From: Leifsonia tongyongensis
GTDB lineage: Bacteria; Actinomycetota; Actinomycetes; Actinomycetales; Microbacteriaceae
DNA length: 64,000 bases
Assembly: GCF_010686705.1 (NCBI RefSeq)
Contig: NZ_JAAGWY010000001.1
Coordinates: forward strand, 1,116,001 to 1,180,000
Direction of reading: 5' to 3'
A model generated the notes under the pieces. The model saw only the letters and a program-made list of their open reading frames with translations, had not been told where the DNA came from and did not search any database. Within the stretch, counting starts at the first letter, position 1. Each line of letters opens with the position of its first letter. Positions 18,836-27,768 of the stretch are shown here, one piece after another. Made by a program: the position numbers and the translations under genes.

Positions 18836-19311
18836 CGAACCTTGCCTTGCGACGACCACGTTTCCAGATTGGCGGCAAGGTTTGCATAAGTAGCCTTGGT
18901 GTCGATTGCCCCGCGCCAATCGGTGCGGGTTGGGTCGAACACGGGGATTCCGGATCCGACGCTCGCTTTTTCGAATGGGTTCGCGCCAGGAGAGTCGGCT
19001 GCGCCGAACGACGATAGTCCGTGGATCCTGACGCCTAGGAGTGGTTTCTTGTCGGCCCAGGCCTTTTGAATCTCGTAGATGACCCAGGGCCGGGAAGAAG
19101 TTTGCTGCCCGATGAGAACAATCACGGCTCTCTTGTATGCCATGTTGTCGTTGATCCATGTTTGGATGGCGGCGCTTCCCTTGCGTTGGACCTCCTCCCA
19201 ACTTTGTGCGTTCAGCACTGGCTGTCCCTCGAGCGCATTGATGTTCCTGACCAACTGGACACGGTTGACATCGCGCTCGTAGTGGAAGCTATAGAAGACG
19301 GTCTTTGCCAT
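18829..19311 (-). CDS. TIR-like domain protein (DUF1863, ThsB-like)
   Basis: 160-residue stand-alone TIR of the MTH538/DUF1863 type, the group that includes the Thoeris sensor ThsB. It begins AKTVFYSFHYERDVNRVQLVRN, has the helix WEEVQRKGSAAIQTWINDNM, the strand RAVIVLIGQ, and the diagnostic SRPWVIYEIQKAW with Glu80 in the position of the NADase glutamate. GVRIHGL and GANPF follow. The ATG at 19309-19311 has AAGGAC seven bases upstream. ThsB proteins make an ADP-ribose-type signal from NAD+ on phage infection. There is no ThsA gene next door; instead the TIR is cotranslated with a HIT hydrolase and faces a small membrane protein. Confidence 0.9.
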   Translation of the reverse strand: MAKTVFYSFHYERDVNRVQLVRNINALEGQPVLNAQSWEEVQRKGSAAIQTWINDNMAYKRAVIVLIGQQTSSRPWVIYEIQKAWADKKPLLGVRIHGLSSFGAADSPGANPFEKASVGSGIPVFDPTRTDWRGAIDTKATYANLAANLETWSSQGKVRW

Positions 19312-19827
19312 TTCAACGTCCTTGTCTTTGCAGACGAACGTCGTTACGCCCGTCGTCGGTATGCGCAGACTATCGCCGAACTCCGGTCGTGGGTATGCGG
19401 GATCGTTGAACCACACCCTGGCTTAGCGGATCGTAGTCTGCGCTCCGCTGCGACAGCCACGGAGCCGGCCCGGGAGCTTCACGGCTCGATTAGCACTCCT
19501 CGCATACGCGGGTGGCGTTGCCTCGACCAATTCGACGCTTCCATGGTGAAATTCGTTTACCTTCCGGGCATGCATCCTTGTTGTGCCAGACATCCGAACG
19601 GGTGGGCGGGATTCCTTCTGGAGCGATCGTGCGCACGCGCGCTGGTATGTGCGATCCACCATCAGTCATGCGACGACGGAACCCGACGGAGGCGCATTTA
19701 ACGACGACCGCCCGGTCGCAGATGCCGCAGCTCGATTGAATAGGCTGCCACACTCATTCTCATCTGGTCTTCTGTGACTTGCCTATCCGGGCTTGTTACC
19801 GGTGGGCCCCAGAGTGAGGAGTCACGG
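19312..19827. other. Gap upstream of the TIR gene, no confident gene
   Basis: About 515 bp. It must contain the promoter of the minus-strand TIR-HIT pair, but no clear -35/-10 was found. A minus-strand frame near 19490-19753 contains several cysteines but matches nothing I know and has no ribosome site. No terminators or repeats were recognised. Confidence 0.4.
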
Positions 19828-20140
19828 ATGGAGCCATTCGATGCCCTCGAGACCTTGGCCAGACATCACATCGTCCCGTTCTCGAGTTCAGACGTACTGG
19901 CGGCCGCGGTGAGGTACAAGGATCGGACCTCGAGATTATCTCCGGTCGAGCAATTGGACGGCGATCAGATCCTTCAGCCCTTTATCGTGGGTGCTGCCGC
20001 CGCCGCGCTGTGCTCAGTGCCCGACTCGAACGATGCGGCGTTCAAGTCGATTGTCGGGTCTGGATTGTCCGCGAACAAGCAGCACCAGCTGAGTTACCGG
20101 GGCCACCTCGCTCGTGAGCGGCTGGCTGAAGAACGTTTAG
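19828..20140 (+). pseudogene. Hypothetical protein, probably frameshifted
   Basis: From ATG 19828 (after GAGTGAGGAG) the frame reads plausibly as MEPFDALETLARHHIVPF and onward for about 88 codons, then turns Cys/Arg-rich. Removing one base (or adding two) near 20090 gives VTGATSLVSGWLKNV followed by TAG at 20138-20140, directly abutting the ATG of the next gene at 20141. That neat junction is the argument for the shift. No family is recognised. If there is no frameshift, the frame would instead run to 20544 through unlikely sequence. Confidence 0.35.
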
Positions 20141-20434
20141 ATGGTTGCCGCGGAGATGCCTACGGTGCGCCGGTCGCCCGAATGGTGGCTGCTTGCGGCG
20201 GCTGTTGCTGTCGCCGTCGTCATGCCAGTGGCACCCCTCGCGATACCGGCAGGAGTTGGCCTGATGGTTTTTGCGGCAATTCTGCTCGGCGGCAAGCGCC
20301 CTCGCGGGGCGGGTCCTCTCACCGGAGCGATAGTCGTCCTCAGTGTCTCGTTGGTCGTCATCGCGGCGTTGGGTCTCGCGACCTCGATTGCGGCATCCAC
20401 GAACGATCACGGTGTGACTCTCATCAAGGGATGA
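20141..20434 (+). CDS. Small two-to-three-helix membrane protein
   Basis: 97 residues: a short basic start (MVAAEMPTVRRSPEW), hydrophobic segments at about 15-32, 34-50 and 64-84, and a short tail. The ATG at 20141 directly follows the stop of the preceding (frameshifted) frame; ATG 20156 is an alternative. No family is recognised. It ends the lower-GC island on the right side. Confidence 0.5.
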   Translation: MVAAEMPTVRRSPEWWLLAAAVAVAVVMPVAPLAIPAGVGLMVFAAILLGGKRPRGAGPLTGAIVVLSVSLVVIAALGLATSIAASTNDHGVTLIKG

Positions 20435-20816
20435 TGCGCACTACCCAAAATGTATCAATCATCGAGGCCCGGACTGGTCGCAGGCGGTCCGGGCTTCCAC
20501 TATTGGTCGTCATTTCGAACGGAGCAATCATGGGGAGTGCCTAGCCCTCTCATCGCTGCTTGCGACCGACGCCGATGCGCAAGCGAACGCGACACAACGC
20601 GAAACGACTCCCGAGTAGTCTCACTCGATCGATTGCCCTAAAGCTTCGGCAGCATTTGGGACATTTACTTGAGGTCTCGGATCCCTTTTGTTTACTGGGA
20701 TCGGTCGCTATCGTTGGAATGAAATCGCCCTTAGCCTGGAACGCCTAGCGCAACCACCGAAAAGTGCCCAGCAAACTCAAGGCGCACAGAAAAGCTGAAA
20801 GACCCACGACGGCTGA
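20435..20816. other. Gap right of the accessory island
   Basis: No gene is supported. GATCCC...GGGATC near 20680-20705 could form a weak 6-bp hairpin. The dispersed repeat starts immediately to the right. Confidence 0.4.
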
Positions 20817-21025
20817 TTCATGAAATGTTGGAAACGGCTTCATGAAATAGGCCGAGCGAACGAAGAAAGGCCGGTCTGACGGAAACGTCGGGCCGGCCTT
20901 TCGTATTCTTCGAGTGAATAGCGCCTGAATCGCTTCGAAATTGCCTCGAGAACGCAGAAACGCCTGCCCGAGGGCAGGCTGGCGCCTTCTGTACACGATG
21001 AGTGTTGTTGGAATTGAGAGCCGCG
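20817..21025. repeat. Dispersed two-hairpin intergenic repeat, copy 1
   Basis: About 209 bp, closely matched by 27769-27974. It begins with TTCATGAAAT and contains hairpin A: AAAGGCCGG (20866-20874) paired with CCGGCCTTT (20893-20901), with an inner GACG-GAAA-CGTC tetraloop stem, flanked by CGAAGA/TCTTCG. Hairpin B follows: GCCTGCCC (20962-20969) with GGGCAGGC (20972-20979), framed by CAGAA (20955-20959) and TTCTG (20987-20991). It ends near TTGAGAGC. Both hairpins are symmetrical enough to work as bidirectional terminators. Copy 3 at 41181 has hairpin A only. Confidence 0.85.
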
Positions 21026-21133
21026 GTTATTGGGGCGGGGTGAGCGGAAGTGTCTCTGAAACCCGCTCGAGCGATTGCCCCCGATGCGTCTTTGCGTCTA
21101 CGCGTTCGAGGCAAGGGGCCGATCAACGCGAAG

Positions 21134-21183
21134 TGATAGCGGTTTCACGAGGAATTTGCCATCGAGTTTGAAACCGTTATCAT
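21134..21183 (+). promoter_or_regulatory. Promoter with two LacI-type operators before the second alpha-galactosidase
   Basis: Site A TGATAGCGGTTTCA (21134-21147) and site B TGAAACCGTTATCA (21169-21182) are the same 14-bp LacI-family site in opposite orientation, differing at one base, with centres 35 bp apart. TTGCCA (21156-21161), a 16-bp spacer and TATCAT (21178-21183) form the likely promoter, so site B covers the -10 box. The LacI gene at 26571 is the obvious regulator. Confidence 0.75.
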
Positions 21184-21226
21184 GATTCGAGTCACGCCGA
21201 CACAGCACCACCGACGATGAGGACTA

Positions 21227-23320
21227 ATGAGCGATCGCCTGTACTGGGGCAATGGAACGTTGACCATCGAACTCGAATGGTCCCCGGACGCTGCACCGTC
21301 TATCGCCGCAATACACGGAGCGGGTGCCACGGTGGAAATGCCCGCCGGACTTCCGCTGATCGACATCCTCACGGTGAGCCACGGCCACAGACTCGCGAAC
21401 GATCGGCTTGTGCACACTGCGATTGGGCACGCTTCACGATATGTCGAGCACGAGGAACTGGTCGAGGACGGCCTCCGCACGCTTCGCGTCACCGTGGCTC
21501 ACCCCGCGACCGGCATTATCGCCACGATGAATCTCACCCTGTATGACCGGCTCGCTGTCATCCGATCGACGGTGACAGTGACCAACTCTGGCGGTGAGCC
21601 CGTCGCTTTGCGGTCCGTCCCCTCATTCAGCGCGTACCTCGGAGGCGACGGGTCCAGCGACATCCGCGACTGGACGATACAGCACGCGCTGAGCGACTGG
21701 CTGGGGGAGGGTCGGTGGATCAGCGAGGCGCTGGACGGCGTCCAGTTCCCTCGGCTCGAACAGCACTTGACCAACCACAATCCTCGCGGTGAATTCTCCG
21801 TCACATCCAGCGGAACATGGTCCACGGGAAAGCACCTGCCGGTGGCCTCCGTCACATCCGAGCGGCTGGGCGCGGCCTGGGCGTGGCAGATCGAGCATAA
21901 CGGCGCGTGGCGTTGGGAGATCGGGGAGGACACCGCGAGCGGTTATCTCGCACTCTCAGGGCCGACTGACACCGACCATCACTGGATGAAGATGCTCGAT
22001 CCGGGCGACACATTCACCACCGTTCCGGTCTCCCTCGCGTTCGCCCGCGACTTCGCGAGTGCGATGTCCGAGCTCACCGGCTATCGTCGCGCTGCCCGCC
22101 GCTCGCATCCGGACAACCGCGCGATGCCAGTCGTGTTCAACGACTACATGAACACGTTGAACGGCGACCCGACCACCGAGAAGCTGCTGCCCCTGATCGC
22201 CTCGGCAGCTGAGGCCGGGGCGGAGATCTTCTGCATCGACGCCGGCTGGTACGACGACAGCGGCGACTGGTGGGACACCGTGGGCGAGTGGCGGCCCTCG
22301 ACGACACGGTTCCCGGGCGGCCTCGGTGAAGTCATCGACCGCATCAGCGCTGCAGGAATGATTCCGGGCCTGTGGCTGGAACCGGAGGTTATCGGAGTCA
22401 ACAGTCCCGCGGCGTGGACGCTCCCCGATGAAGCCTTCCTCCAGCGAAACGGCAAGCGGGTCGTCGAACACGACCGCTATCACCTCGATCTGCGTCACCC
22501 CATCGCGCGCGCACATCTCGACGAGGTGATCGACCGTCTTGTGAATGACTACAGGGTCGGGTTCTTCAAGCTCGATTACAACATCAACCCAGGGCCCGGC
22601 ACGGACCGGGATGCGGACAGCGTCGGTGACGGACTCCTCCAGCACAACCGCGCTCATCTCGACTGGATCGATGGGGTGCTCGAGCGGCACCCGGAGCTTG
22701 TGTTGGAGAACTGCGGATCCGGCGCGATGCGGTCGGACTTCGCCATGCTGTCGCGGATGCAACTGCAGTCGACGTCAGATCAGCAGGACTATCTGAAGTA
22801 CCCGCCGATCGCAGCAGCCGCCCCCGCTGCGATGCTGCCGGAGCAGGCCGCGAGCTGGGCCTATCCGCAGCCAGAGATGACGCGCGAGGAGATGAGCTTC
22901 TGCCTCGCCACCGGACTGCTGGGACGCTTCTACTTGTCTGGCTACCTCAACAGGATGGACGAGGATCAGCGTGGGCTCGTTCGCGAAGCGGTGACTGCCG
23001 CGAAGCACCTTGCCCCCGAACTGACGCAGTCGCGCCCGTTCTGGCCTCTAGGACTCCCTACGTGGGAAGGCGCGTGGACCGCGCTCGGCCTCGCGACAGA
23101 CGGTTCACGCCTGATCACCCTGTGGAATCGATCGCCCGAGGACGATGTTGTCACCCTCGATCTCCCCGAGTTGGCGTCGTCGCAGTTCACACTTCACACC
23201 ATCTTCCCGAGGTCCCAACCCGAGTGGAACAGCGATTGGGACTCGGAAGCCGGGAAGCTCCGCGTGCAGAACCCTACCGGCACCGTCGGAGCGCGTGTTT
23301 TCCGTATCGATGTCGTCTAG
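21227..23320 (+). CDS. Alpha-galactosidase, GH36 (second copy)
   Basis: Retaining alpha-galactosidase, cytosolic (no signal peptide), 697 residues. The barrel shows IDAGWYDDSGDWWDTVGEW near 336-354, FFKLDYNINPG with likely nucleophile Asp450, LENCGSGAMRSD, and QSTSDQQDY with likely acid/base Asp518. These motifs resemble the AgaA/raffinose-type GH36 branch more than the enzyme at 4721 (which has WVSDCND). First gene of a LacI-controlled locus whose promoter carries two operators; binding protein and permeases follow. Together they should import and cleave alpha-galactosides such as melibiose or raffinose. Confidence 0.93.
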   Translation: MSDRLYWGNGTLTIELEWSPDAAPSIAAIHGAGATVEMPAGLPLIDILTVSHGHRLANDRLVHTAIGHASRYVEHEELVEDGLRTLRVTVAHPATGIIATMNLTLYDRLAVIRSTVTVTNSGGEPVALRSVPSFSAYLGGDGSSDIRDWTIQHALSDWLGEGRWISEALDGVQFPRLEQHLTNHNPRGEFSVTSSGTWSTGKHLPVASVTSERLGAAWAWQIEHNGAWRWEIGEDTASGYLALSGPTDTDHHWMKMLDPGDTFTTVPVSLAFARDFASAMSELTGYRRAARRSHPDNRAMPVVFNDYMNTLNGDPTTEKLLPLIASAAEAGAEIFCIDAGWYDDSGDWWDTVGEWRPSTTRFPGGLGEVIDRISAAGMIPGLWLEPEVIGVNSPAAWTLPDEAFLQRNGKRVVEHDRYHLDLRHPIARAHLDEVIDRLVNDYRVGFFKLDYNINPGPGTDRDADSVGDGLLQHNRAHLDWIDGVLERHPELVLENCGSGAMRSDFAMLSRMQLQSTSDQQDYLKYPPIAAAAPAAMLPEQAASWAYPQPEMTREEMSFCLATGLLGRFYLSGYLNRMDEDQRGLVREAVTAAKHLAPELTQSRPFWPLGLPTWEGAWTALGLATDGSRLITLWNRSPEDDVVTLDLPELASSQFTLHTIFPRSQPEWNSDWDSEAGKLRVQNPTGTVGARVFRIDVV

Positions 23321-23392
23321 CCAGACGGCAGTGACACTCCTCAAATCAACCAACCAGCGTCGGAGAACGCTAATCACACAAGGAGCAATTCA

Positions 23393-24706
23393 ATGAAGAT
23401 CGCGTGGAAACGTGCTGCCGTCGTGGCGGCCGCCACGGCACTCATTCTCAGCGGATGCAGCGACCCCAGCGCAGGCGGAGGTACCAGCGGCGTGGCCTCC
23501 TGGCCGGCCCAGGACACGAAGCTCAACGGCGTGACCCTCACCCTCTGGGCGGCACAGAGCTCGAACAAAACGGCCGACAGCGTCATCGCAGGTTTCGAGA
23601 AGCTGACCGGCGCGAAGGTGAACGTCGTCACCATACCCGACCCCTACGAGCAGGGAGTGCAGACCAAGGTCGCCACCGGGGACAAGCCGGATCTCGCCTT
23701 CTGGCAGCCGACGTCGTCGCAGCTCACGGCGCTAAACGCCACGCAGAACCTCCAGCCGCTCGACGGTGCGCCCTGGGTGAAGAACTACACGGGCAACCTC
23801 GCCAACCTGACCGGCACGCTCGACAAGACCCGCTATGCCGCACTGGTAACGACCCCTACCGTCATCGGCGTGTATTACAACAAAGAGGTCTTCGCAGCCA
23901 ACGGAATCACCTCAGCGCCGAAGAACTGGGACGAATTCATCAACCTTGCGAAGCAACTGAAGGCGAAGGGCGTTGACCCGTTCTACGACATCGGGGGTGA
24001 CAAGTGGGGCACGCAGTGGTGGGTGCAGGCACAGCTCGCGGACGCAGCCAAGAACGGTCTGTGGACGAAGGTGAACGCTAACAAGGAGAAGTTCACCGAT
24101 CCGACGATCCAAGGGGCCATTGACACCTACCAGAAGCTGATCGCGGAGGGATTGTTCAACTCCAATATCAAGACCGCCACCTTCGTCGACCAGGGCAATG
24201 CATTGCTCAGCGGGAAGGCCGCAATGGCGATGCAGATCAACGCACTTCTGACCGAGTTGCAGGCGAGTGCTTCGAGCGCGGAGCTCGACAAGAAGATCGG
24301 CTTCTTCCCGATCTCGCCCACAGGGAACGTCGCGACGTATATTCCGGACCAGTCCAACGCTGTCGTAGCCTTCAAGACCGGCGACAGCACGAAGGAAGCG
24401 GCCGCCCGCCAGTTCCTCTCCTACTGGCTGGGCGACGGCTACAAGGACTTCGTCACGTCGCAGTCGACCATCTCGCTGATCAAGGGAGTTCCTTCGCCGT
24501 CCGGCGTGCCCCAGGTGCTGAAGGACGTTGCCGCCGCGGTCGACACGTCGGTCGGATCGATGCAGGCACTCGCCGTCGCGAACCCTGACCTGTACCTGAA
24601 CCTCGCCGACTTGGTGCAGGGAACCAAAACCCCGTTCCAGGTCGCCCAGGCGACTCAGGCGCAGTTCGCCGAACTCGCCAAGGCGCAGGGAGTGAAGGGC
24701 TTCTAG
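23393..24706 (+). CDS. Extracellular sugar-binding lipoprotein of ABC importer (second locus)
   Basis: Solute-binding protein of a CUT1 importer, 437 residues. A signal peptide with lipobox LSGC gives lipidated Cys22 (MKIAWKR basic start, hydrophobic ALILSG). The mature part has LTLWAAQSSN near 50-59, ADSVIAGFEKLTGAKV, and VIGVYYNKEVF near 160-170, typical of the family. ATG 23393 follows AAGGAG. A perfect 12-bp hairpin follows the stop, as with the binding protein at 3295. It presents alpha-galactosides to the permeases at 24768 and 25703. Confidence 0.92.
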   Translation: MKIAWKRAAVVAAATALILSGCSDPSAGGGTSGVASWPAQDTKLNGVTLTLWAAQSSNKTADSVIAGFEKLTGAKVNVVTIPDPYEQGVQTKVATGDKPDLAFWQPTSSQLTALNATQNLQPLDGAPWVKNYTGNLANLTGTLDKTRYAALVTTPTVIGVYYNKEVFAANGITSAPKNWDEFINLAKQLKAKGVDPFYDIGGDKWGTQWWVQAQLADAAKNGLWTKVNANKEKFTDPTIQGAIDTYQKLIAEGLFNSNIKTATFVDQGNALLSGKAAMAMQINALLTELQASASSAELDKKIGFFPISPTGNVATYIPDQSNAVVAFKTGDSTKEAAARQFLSYWLGDGYKDFVTSQSTISLIKGVPSPSGVPQVLKDVAAAVDTSVGSMQALAVANPDLYLNLADLVQGTKTPFQVAQATQAQFAELAKAQGVKGF

Positions 24707-24714
24707 CCCTCCTC

Positions 24715-24746
24715 GGCGGGCGGCAGAGCACACGCTGCCGCCCGCC
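24715..24746 (+). other. Strong hairpin directly after the second binding-protein gene
   Basis: GGCGGGCGGCAG (24715-24726) pairs perfectly with CTGCCGCCCGCC (24735-24746), with an 8-nt loop, starting 9 bp after the stop. No U-run follows. Position and loop size match the hairpin at 4650-4687, so it is probably an mRNA 3' stabiliser for the binding-protein segment. Confidence 0.6.
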
Positions 24747-24767
24747 ACCTGGCAGAAAGGCAACCCG

Positions 24768-25706
24768 ATGACAACAGACCTCACGCGCCGCTTCCCGCTG
24801 GCGTCGTCCAGAGTGAAGGCGCAGCGTACCAACGGGCGACGTCGGCGACAGGATCACCCGGCGTGGTTCCTCGTCCCCGCACTGGTCGTCCTCGTCGTCT
24901 TCTTTTTCGTGCCGACGATTTTCAATTTCGTGTACGCATTTACGAACTGGTCGAGCTTCCACAACTCGATCGGCTTCGTCGGATTCGACAACTTCGCGTC
25001 TCTGTTCACGAACGGAAGCCTGCTCGCCGATCTCCGAATCACCCTGATCTACGCCGTGCTTGTCGCCGTCTTCCAAAACCTTTTCGGGCTTGCATTGGCT
25101 CTCATCCTGGAACGCGACACCCGCATAAACCGGTTCACCCGGGTCGCCTTTTTCGTACCCGTCGTCATGAGCGCGCTCGCGGTCGGCTACATCTTCCAGG
25201 CGCTCCTGAAACCGGACGGCGGGCTCAACCAGATCCTGAGCGTCGTCACCGGCCAGCACGTGTCGATCGCCTGGCTCGGAAACACAACCTGGACGATTCT
25301 CGTCGTCGCCCTCATCCACTCCTGGAAATGGATGGGACTGTCGATGCTCATCTATCTGGCCGGACTCAAGACGATCGATGGAGACATCCTCGAGGCGGCG
25401 CGTCTCGACGGGTCAGGGTGGTGGACGACGTTCCGGTCGATCCGATTCCCGCTCCTGGCCCCGGCGGTGACCTTCAACGTCGCCACAGCACTGCTCGGTT
25501 CGATGAACGGGTTCGATATCGTTCAGGCCACCACCGGCGGCGGTCCAGGCGGAACTACGGAACTCCTGAACATTTACATCTTCCGCACATTCGGCCAGGG
25601 GCTGTTCGCGCAAGCGACCACCATGAGCCTCGCCCTCTTCCTGATGGTCACCATCCTCGCCTTTCCCGTCATCCGCATCCTGCGCAAGAGAGAAGAAGTC
25701 CTGTGA
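24768..25706 (+). CDS. Carbohydrate ABC transporter permease (MalF type)
   Basis: Membrane subunit of the second alpha-galactoside importer, 312 residues. It has a basic cytosolic start and a first helix at about 35-58 (WFLVPALVVLVVFFFVPTIF). The EAA loop DILEAARLDGSGWWTTF is near 205-221, and GGGPGGTTELLNIYIF is near 258-273. ATG 24768 follows AGAAAGG. Its stop overlaps the GTG of the next permease (GTGA at 25703-25706), so the two are made together. No ATPase gene is linked. Confidence 0.92.
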   Translation: MTTDLTRRFPLASSRVKAQRTNGRRRRQDHPAWFLVPALVVLVVFFFVPTIFNFVYAFTNWSSFHNSIGFVGFDNFASLFTNGSLLADLRITLIYAVLVAVFQNLFGLALALILERDTRINRFTRVAFFVPVVMSALAVGYIFQALLKPDGGLNQILSVVTGQHVSIAWLGNTTWTILVVALIHSWKWMGLSMLIYLAGLKTIDGDILEAARLDGSGWWTTFRSIRFPLLAPAVTFNVATALLGSMNGFDIVQATTGGGPGGTTELLNIYIFRTFGQGLFAQATTMSLALFLMVTILAFPVIRILRKREEVL

Positions 25707-26554
25707 CCGCGGTCAGCAGCAAAGAGCGCCGACGGCGCAAGCCCGCCCGCATCGTTCAGCCGATCATCGCAATCCTGCTCGTCGTCGCACTGCTGGGAGT
25801 GCCGTTCTGGCTTGTGGTCGTGACCGCAGGCAAGAACCAGGCACAAGCCTTCAACCCGAGCCTCTCTTTGCCGACCCACTGGCAACTGTTCCAAAATTTC
25901 GCAACCGTCCTTGACCAGGGGCGGATGATCCCGGCATTCCTGGGCAGCCTGCTGATCATGGTCCCCTCCGTGGCAGGTGTGCTGCTACTCGGCGCAATGG
26001 CCTCGTGGATTCTGGGCCGGAGGCGCAGCAAGCCGATCGCATTCGTGTACGCGCTTGCCATCAGCGGAATCGTTCTGCCGCCCGCCGTGGTCACCATCGT
26101 GCTGCTCCTGCGTCAGCTGGGCCTCGCGGGCACGGCCGGCGGGATGATCGGCGTCTATATGGGCATGTACCTCTCGACGGTCATCTTCTTCGTCACCGGT
26201 TTCGTCCGAACCATCCCCGTCGAACTCGAAGAGGCGGCCCGCGTAGACGGCGCCTCACCGTTCACGATCTTCTTCCGCATCATTTTGCCCCTGCTCGGAC
26301 CCACGCTGGCGACCGCGACCATCCTGATCTGCCTGTACATCTGGAACGACGTCTTCTACGCGCTGTTCGTGATCGGCGGACGCATCGACACCTTGCCCCT
26401 CAACCTCTTCCAGGTCGCGAGCTCGGGCCTGTACCTGCAGAACTGGAACCTCATCTTCGCTTACATCATCCTGATGAGTGTTCCGCTTCTGATCACGTTC
26501 GCGGTCATGCAGCGCAAGATCATCTCGGGCATCACGAGCGGCGGAGTCAAGTGA
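25703..26554 (+). CDS. Carbohydrate ABC transporter permease (MalG type)
   Basis: Partner permease, 283 residues from GTG 25703, whose bases overlap the previous stop. The open frame extends far upstream, but that part lies within the first permease in another frame. A helix at about 20-42 is followed by the EAA loop ELEEAARVDGASPFTIF (about 175-191), and the protein ends ISGITSGGVK, usual for MalG-like proteins. It completes the importer encoded with the binding protein at 23393. Confidence 0.92.
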   Translation: MTAVSSKERRRRKPARIVQPIIAILLVVALLGVPFWLVVVTAGKNQAQAFNPSLSLPTHWQLFQNFATVLDQGRMIPAFLGSLLIMVPSVAGVLLLGAMASWILGRRRSKPIAFVYALAISGIVLPPAVVTIVLLLRQLGLAGTAGGMIGVYMGMYLSTVIFFVTGFVRTIPVELEEAARVDGASPFTIFFRIILPLLGPTLATATILICLYIWNDVFYALFVIGGRIDTLPLNLFQVASSGLYLQNWNLIFAYIILMSVPLLITFAVMQRKIISGITSGGVK

Positions 26555-26570
26555 TGCCATTCCCATCGAT

Positions 26571-27593
26571 ATGCTGAAGCCGATGTCCACGACTTCACAT
26601 AAGCCGCCTGTCATCGGGGATGTCGCGCGGGAGGCGGGAGTCTCAGTCCCGACCGTCTCGCGAGTGCTCACCGGGGCCGCACGCGTCTCGGAGGAGAAGC
26701 GGCAACGCGTGCTCAAGGCAATCGAGAGACTCGATTTCCGGCCGTCCGTCACAGCGCGCGCACTGGTCGCCCGACGGCCGCGCCTCATAGCCGTTCTCGC
26801 AGGCAACACCTCCAGGTACGGCTATGCCGAGACCATCCGCGGGATCGAGGAGAGCGCCAGAGCGGCCGGGTACACAGTCAGCATCACGGTCGTGGAAACC
26901 GCGGACGAAGAGGTCGTCGACAGCGCGGTCGCGCTGGTGCTCAACCAGCCGATCGCCGGAATCGTGGTGCTGAAATTCGACCGTCCCGGCGTCGCCGCCC
27001 TGCACCGACTTCCCAAGTCCATACCGACCGTTTCGATCTCGGGTGTCCGGGAGACCGGAGTTCCGCAGGCCGTCCTGAATGAATCGGATGCCGCACACGA
27101 GCTCGTCGAGTATCTGCTCGATCTCGGGCACCGGACCGTCCACCACGTACGGGTGCCGCCTTCCCGAAAAGAGGACGGCCGCACGACGGGCTGGCGTCGC
27201 GCGCTCATCGCCCGTGGAGCGGAAGTACCGACGCCTTTCGACGCAAGCTGGGATCCTGAGTCAGGGAGAATCATCGGAATGGAGCTCGCAGACCGCCCAG
27301 AGGTGACGGCGGTCTTCTGCGGGAACGACGAGATCGCAATGGGCGTGATCCGCGGACTCTACGAACGTGGCAGGTCAGTCCCGCGCGATGTCAGCGTTGT
27401 GGGCTTCGACGATCACCCTCTCGCACGGATGTGGACGCCGCCGTTGACGACCGTCGACCAAGATTTCGCCGGGCTGGGTTCGCGCGCTTACGGCCTCCTC
27501 GACGGGTTGATCGAAGGACGAAAGGTACGCATGTTCTCCGTCGAACGCCCTCCGATAGTGGTACGGGAGAGCGCCTCGCCTCCTCGCGGCTAG
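26571..27593 (+). CDS. LacI-family transcriptional repressor
   Basis: Sugar-responsive repressor, 340 residues. The N-terminal LacI helix-turn-helix reads GDVAREAGVSVPTVSRVLTG (about 16-35), with hinge helix RPSVTARALVARR. The periplasmic-binding-like effector domain contains VFCGNDEIAMGVIRGLYERG and VVGFDDHPLARMWTPPLTTV, the usual ligand-pocket segments. ATG 26571 and ATG 26583 are both possible; neither has a strong ribosome site. It closes the alpha-galactoside locus and most likely binds the two 14-bp operators at 21134-21182. Confidence 0.92.
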   Translation: MLKPMSTTSHKPPVIGDVAREAGVSVPTVSRVLTGAARVSEEKRQRVLKAIERLDFRPSVTARALVARRPRLIAVLAGNTSRYGYAETIRGIEESARAAGYTVSITVVETADEEVVDSAVALVLNQPIAGIVVLKFDRPGVAALHRLPKSIPTVSISGVRETGVPQAVLNESDAAHELVEYLLDLGHRTVHHVRVPPSRKEDGRTTGWRRALIARGAEVPTPFDASWDPESGRIIGMELADRPEVTAVFCGNDEIAMGVIRGLYERGRSVPRDVSVVGFDDHPLARMWTPPLTTVDQDFAGLGSRAYGLLDGLIEGRKVRMFSVERPPIVVRESASPPRG

Positions 27594-27768
27594 AGTTCGC
27601 GCGCGTGGCTGCCGCCTACAACGCAAAATATGAGCGCTAAGAAACTTGCCGTTTCGAATAATGGACTAACCTCGCACGCCAGGCCGGTTGCGCAAGGTGA
27701 TCACTGCCCAAGATCAAGCACAGGTCCGCGAAATCACGCGCTTCGCCGTCAGGGCTAGTGGCACCGGC
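27594..27768. other. Gap after lacI-type gene
   Basis: Nothing recognised before the dispersed repeat begins at 27769. Confidence 0.4.

Noticed and set aside
19490-19753. Cysteine-containing minus-strand small frame upstream of the TIR gene
   Set aside because: No ribosome site, no recognisable zinc-binding spacing, and no family resemblance.
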